The notes under the pieces were generated by a model, which saw only the letters and a program-made list of their open reading frames with translations, ran no database searches and was not told where the DNA came from. From positions 2,356,001 to 2,420,000 of the forward strand of contig CP031518.1 in assembly GCA_017161305.1 (NCBI GenBank): 64,000 nucleotides of DNA, written 5' to 3'. Positions 61,701-64,000 of the stretch are shown piece after piece. The stretch comes from Treponema ruminis. GTDB lineage: Bacteria > Spirochaetota > Spirochaetia > Treponematales > Treponemataceae. The first letter of the stretch is position 1. Each line of letters opens with the position of its first letter. The translations under genes and the position numbers were made by a program.

Positions 61701-62233
61701 TGGCTGGCATTTCCGTCTTTTATGATGCGGCATTTTTTGTCAGCCGGAGAAGAACCGTCCGCAAGCTTTCTGGAACTGACAGAATCATAATCAATTTCAC
61801 CGGAAGTGTCGTAGTTGCGGTAGGAAATGCCTTTGCTACCTGAAATTTTGTCAGAAGGAAATGTTGAGTAAAATAAATTCCTGCCGTTCTCACCGATAAT
61901 ACGGATTCCAGTAAGTGCAGGAGTTGAAGTGACCAGCTGGGAGCGCAGGGTCTCGCGATTTTTTGCGGAAGCATCGCTTGGATGTGAATCCATATATGTT
62001 TTGACGGATGGAGCAAGGGAAAATGCGTCAAAACGCTTCATGAGAGTTTCGAAATATTCGTTTTGTGCCGCGGCAATCTCCTCGATTTTCTTTTGCTTGA
62101 TTTCCTGTACTATCGGCTGATAAAAATTCACTTCGAGAATATCAAAAAGTCCCGAAAAAGCGACAACCGTAAATGCACAAAATGCAAGAACTGAAATAAG
62201 AAGACTGAAAGCGACCTTCTGGCCGGAAGACAT
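58706..62233 (-). CDS. Giant acidic membrane protein with Glu/Asp/Val repeats
   Basis: 1175 residues. N-terminal helix (about 7-30), extracytoplasmic domain of about 290 residues (dCACHE-like by layout), second helix near 322-342, then a cytoplasmic part. From about residue 480 to 770 almost only Glu, Asp, Val, Ala and Ser/Leu/Ile in units such as VEEIEDAESVEEV and PEELEDVEALDEVE; the rest up to the C-terminus stays acidic. The DNA has long near-identical direct repeats with a 168-nt period. Could be a membrane-anchored scaffold that binds basic partners or cations. No kinase or methyl-accepting motif. No Shine-Dalgarno site; TATATA box close to the ATG. Confidence 0.78.
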   Translation of the reverse strand: MSSGQKVAFSLLISVLAFCAFTVVAFSGLFDILEVNFYQPIVQEIKQKKIEEIAAAQNEYFETLMKRFDAFSLAPSVKTYMDSHPSDASAKNRETLRSQLVTSTPALTGIRIIGENGRNLFYSTFPSDKISGSKGISYRNYDTSGEIDYDSVSSRKLADGSSPADKKCRIIKDGNASQIIFSFPFYNSENEYSGSILFYCDPVNFSHFLYNRNLIDIKGFASLLTELPQAGKTFAGFGGFVFGLPNYGQSSIRQEILKKWRAGGENFWKINADDNSDSNILDESKNNSLCAFSYKSPREDLGFITFLYDESELKFPPYIRILLLATAFVTLYLAIFLILSFKHDDIVVIRDKIRRYENEFFISYQKMGDEKSEAYLAEQKPVLERRILKSLGKKGEKHAAEFKSIFESYWQEMLASFGENPLRAIGGAMPAAAIDADELKKIVRSSLEDILENGKIQINAVQVKEASHEAASQPKNISNEQLAISKDEAAEPEELEEVEALDDVEEIESVEEIEDAESVEEVAEAEDVEELSDVEEVADAEPAEPEELDEVEALDEVEDVESVEEIEDAEAVEDVEDVESVEEIEDAESVEEVAEAEPAEPEELEDVEALDDAEEAESVEEIEEAEVVEEVSEAEDVEELSDVEEVTDAEPDEPEELEDVETLDEVEEIEDAEAVEEVEDAESVEEIPEAEDVEELSDVEEVADAEPDEPEELEDVETLDEVEDVESVEEIEEAEALEDLDEAEPAELDDAEEVEALEEVPETEAADTEARISEELEPITDFNEELRFGDGRSEIDDSTPTKFSTVTEEDLKHKFEEELEMLPEVSEKEERDVDMAKTLAALPERAPRWTDNDDVELDSSGLSRKLSASEMHDIEKLKEVALAIDASDNELEELEVFDPTQKKDDTETLDADFYLPHLMDNNVDPDDDIYKDESLLEKIEFGVPTSEIFFEETDDSVADNFVAAPVDYSFLDEDDSDEKMYEEEAQTDITESGHFFENVELLNLEKRAEENADDSAELLEELEADELEAEEVEAEAIELEELEAEELEPEEIEAEELEPETLEEVADQKNEKIDEINEEFLNDSDENADNQDYPAIEELDDDSDVEDLEELEKNMPFMFTQFASNSNTQLAELVDIPDAIVQDSDGTFHVTEMPKSDSRISLNMEFKRLVDSILY
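59941..60770. repeat. Coding tandem repeats, 168-nt period
   Basis: Segment 60063-60166 and segment 60231-60334 are 104 nt long and differ at one base, 168 nt (56 codons) apart. A further about 50-nt identity links 60449-60500 with 60662-60713. In-frame tandem duplication. Confidence 0.85.
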
Positions 62234-62317
62234 ACTTTTATATATTTTCGGCTAAATTCAATAGAAAATCAACATTAAAGAAAGGAAAACTGAAAGCTAG
62301 ATTTTTTCGAGAATCTG

Positions 62318-62347
62318 TGTACATGAGCCGTAATCTGTGATTAAATA
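62318..62347 (+). promoter_or_regulatory. hflX promoter, leaderless candidate
   Basis: TGTACA (62318-62323), 18 bp, TAAATA (62342-62347), then 6 nt to the ATG at 62354. No Shine-Dalgarno site. Confidence 0.5.
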
Positions 62348-62353
62348 TTGACC

Positions 62354-63727
62354 ATGGATTTGATAAATCTCGAAGAAGAAGAGAATAAAAAGATTCGCGC
62401 CTTGCTCGTTGGTGCGCCGGACGCAGACATTTCCGAGCTTTGCGGCCTCGTAAAAACACTTGGCTATGAGATTGCGCGCTCGGTCATTTTAAACCGCATG
62501 GAGCAGAACCCGGTCTATGGATTTGGCAAGGGTAAGGCCGAGGAAATTGCAGCCCTCTCAAAAGAACTTGAATGTGATTTAATAATTTTTGACTTTGAAA
62601 TTTCTCCGCGAAAGCAGCGTAACTGGGAAAAACTGGCAAAGATTCCGGTAATTGACCGACAGGAAGTGATTTTGCGCATTTTTGCACAAAGGGCACAGAC
62701 AAAGGAAGCCGTTCTTCAGGTTCAGCTTGCCCAGCTCGAATACGCCCGTCCCCGCCTTGCCCACTCTTACGGCGACATGGCCCGACAGAGGGGCGGAAAC
62801 TTCGGTGCAAAGGGTTCAGGCGAAACTCAGCTGGAACTCGACATCCGAAAAATCCGCGAAAAAATCCAGCAGCTTAAAAGGGAACTTGAACAGGTCGTCC
62901 GTGACCGAGAAACTCAGCGGAAACGCCGCGAGAAAATCCCCCTTCCCTGCTGCGCGCTTGCAGGCTACACGAACGCAGGAAAATCTTCGCTTTTGAACGC
63001 TCTTACAGGAGCAGACGTTTTTGTTGAGGACAAGCTATTTGCCACCCTGGACCCGACGACCCGCAAATTACAGCTCAAATCTTCCATTAAAACAAGCGAA
63101 GATGAAAAGGGCTTTGCGGCAAACATCCTTCTCACTGACACGGTAGGATTCATCTCAAACCTGCCCCACTCCCTGGTCAATGCCTTCAAATCAACTCTGG
63201 AAGAAGCTCAGAGGGCCAACCTCATTCTTCTGGTCCTTGATTCTAGTGACGAAAAGGCAGAATTCCAGTACAACACGGTCGTTAAAGTCCTTGAGGAAAT
63301 CGGAGCCGAGAACACTCCGCGAATCATCGTGCTGAACAAAATCGACAAGCTGGCTGACAATCCGACTCAACTTGCAAAAATGACAAGCCTCTTCCCGGAC
63401 GCAATAAAAATCAGCGCAAAAACTCACGAGGGCTTTGAGGAACTTTCGGCAAAAATCTGCGACGAGCTTTTGGGCGAGGAACTTTCTTACACAATTCCGA
63501 TGGACAGGCAGAGCCTTCTGAGTGAAGCGCGTAAGACCGGCATCATTCTTGAGGAAAACTGGCTCGACGACGGAATCCACATCAAAATCAAGGGAGGCGA
63601 GCTTAAAAAGAATCCCCGCCTTTCAAATCTTCTTGCTCCCCACGCGGAAAATCCGGAGCAGGTGGCAAAAGTTCAGCCTGAGCCAGAAAAATCCGGCTTC
63701 AAAAAGAAATTCGGTGCGGACTGGTAA
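62354..63727 (+). CDS. hflX: GTPase HflX
   Basis: Ribosome-associated GTPase that rescues stalled or stress-hibernating ribosomes. 457 residues from the ATG at 62354; the in-frame TTG at 62348 is less likely. N-terminal HflX domain with FGKGKAEEIA, linker with AQLEYARPRLAHSYG and GSGETQLELDIRKI, G domain with GYTNAGKSSLLNAL (G1), TLDPTTR (G2), TDTVGF (G3), NKID (G4). C-terminal domain present. Monocistronic. Confidence 0.96.
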   Translation: MDLINLEEEENKKIRALLVGAPDADISELCGLVKTLGYEIARSVILNRMEQNPVYGFGKGKAEEIAALSKELECDLIIFDFEISPRKQRNWEKLAKIPVIDRQEVILRIFAQRAQTKEAVLQVQLAQLEYARPRLAHSYGDMARQRGGNFGAKGSGETQLELDIRKIREKIQQLKRELEQVVRDRETQRKRREKIPLPCCALAGYTNAGKSSLLNALTGADVFVEDKLFATLDPTTRKLQLKSSIKTSEDEKGFAANILLTDTVGFISNLPHSLVNAFKSTLEEAQRANLILLVLDSSDEKAEFQYNTVVKVLEEIGAENTPRIIVLNKIDKLADNPTQLAKMTSLFPDAIKISAKTHEGFEELSAKICDELLGEELSYTIPMDRQSLLSEARKTGIILEENWLDDGIHIKIKGGELKKNPRLSNLLAPHAENPEQVAKVQPEPEKSGFKKKFGADW

Positions 63728-63786
63728 GCCTAAAATCGAAAGCCGAGAACGGAAAACTGTAAAAATCAGGACTTTGGAGGAAAATC

Positions 63787-64000
63787 ATGCGTAATTTGAA
63801 TAAAATTCTTCTTTTACTGGCCAGCGTCATTCTTCTTTTCATTACGGCGGTTACGGCTATTGCCGTCTGCACAAAGAATGCCCATCCCGGAGTCGGCTTA
63901 AGAAAGGAAGATCCATCGCCAAAGTCTATTTCCGCTTCAAAAACGGCTTTCAACAACATCGGGCAAATCCGGGTATTCAGCAAAGAGGACGAAAATGCTG
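63787..64000 (+). CDS. Membrane-anchored protein, 5' part only
   Basis: 71 residues visible before the window ends. One hydrophobic N-terminal helix (about 6-28) followed by a polar extracytoplasmic stretch. GGAGG ribosome site. Too short to name; could be a periplasmic anchor or FliL-like protein, which is guesswork. Confidence 0.6.
   Translation, partial: MRNLNKILLLLASVILLFITAVTAIAVCTKNAHPGVGLRKEDPSPKSISASKTAFNNIGQIRVFSKEDENA

Overview
The window reads as a chromosome segment of a Treponema-like spirochaete, probably a gut, rumen or oral commensal type. Supporting evidence: a spirochaete-type DUF5312-like gene, a CHASE2-cyclase/FecR pair, an OmpA-family protein with Ig-like repeats beside a small beta-barrel protein, a flagellar fliS gene with a sigma-28-like promoter, an ApbE lipoprotein, and GatCAB in place of a full aminoacyl-tRNA synthetase set. 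Most genes lie on the minus strand in tight operons. No rRNA, tRNA, CRISPR array, prophage or insertion sequence was seen. No gene-free stretch exceeds about 240 bases.

Layout. 1-5990: purine operon purE-purF-purM-(dead cyclase)-purN on the minus strand. 6018-9298: nudC, a NusG domain II protein, a Gx-type transporter and convergent apbE. 9364-11420: a lipoprotein and an inverted pair of REP-like palindromes. 11431-20739: a sugar island with a ChvE-GguA-GguB-like ABC transporter, plus an upstream regulatory operon of membrane-anchored sugar-binding protein, YesM-type kinase, YesN-type regulator and a second binding lipoprotein. 20907-26590: rpmB, small membrane and ASCH genes, a lipoprotein whose promoter spacer carries a G9 tract, and gatB. 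26604-30325: an AT-rich restriction-modification island (XRE regulator and single-chain R-M-S enzyme) edged by a GC-rich repeat. 30329-38820: CAP lipoprotein, lipase-like hydrolase, glpK, gatA, gatC, a TPR-like protein and pcrA/uvrD. 38827-45069: one operon of two transglutaminase-like beta-barrel paralogues (one active-site dead), a FecR protein and a CHASE2 adenylate cyclase. 45109-50439: ftsH-lolA-rodZ-rimO. 50513-51523: flagellar fliS operon. 51520-58696: TIGR02757 gene, OmpA/FlgD-Ig giant protein, beta-barrel protein, DUF5312-like gene, prepilin-peptidase-like gene. 58706-64000: very acidic repeat membrane protein, hflX and the start of a membrane protein.

Three themes recur. First, full-length but active-site-dead paralogues accompany intact enzymes (cyclase, transglutaminase-like protein). 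Second, many genes lack a Shine-Dalgarno site and instead have a -10 box 6-8 nt before the ATG, which points to leaderless mRNA; several of these promoters directly follow an intrinsic terminator. Third, surface-protein promoters carry homopolymer runs in the -35/-10 spacer (G9 and T9), a layout suited to phase variation. All functional statements are from sequence reading only; no database search was run.
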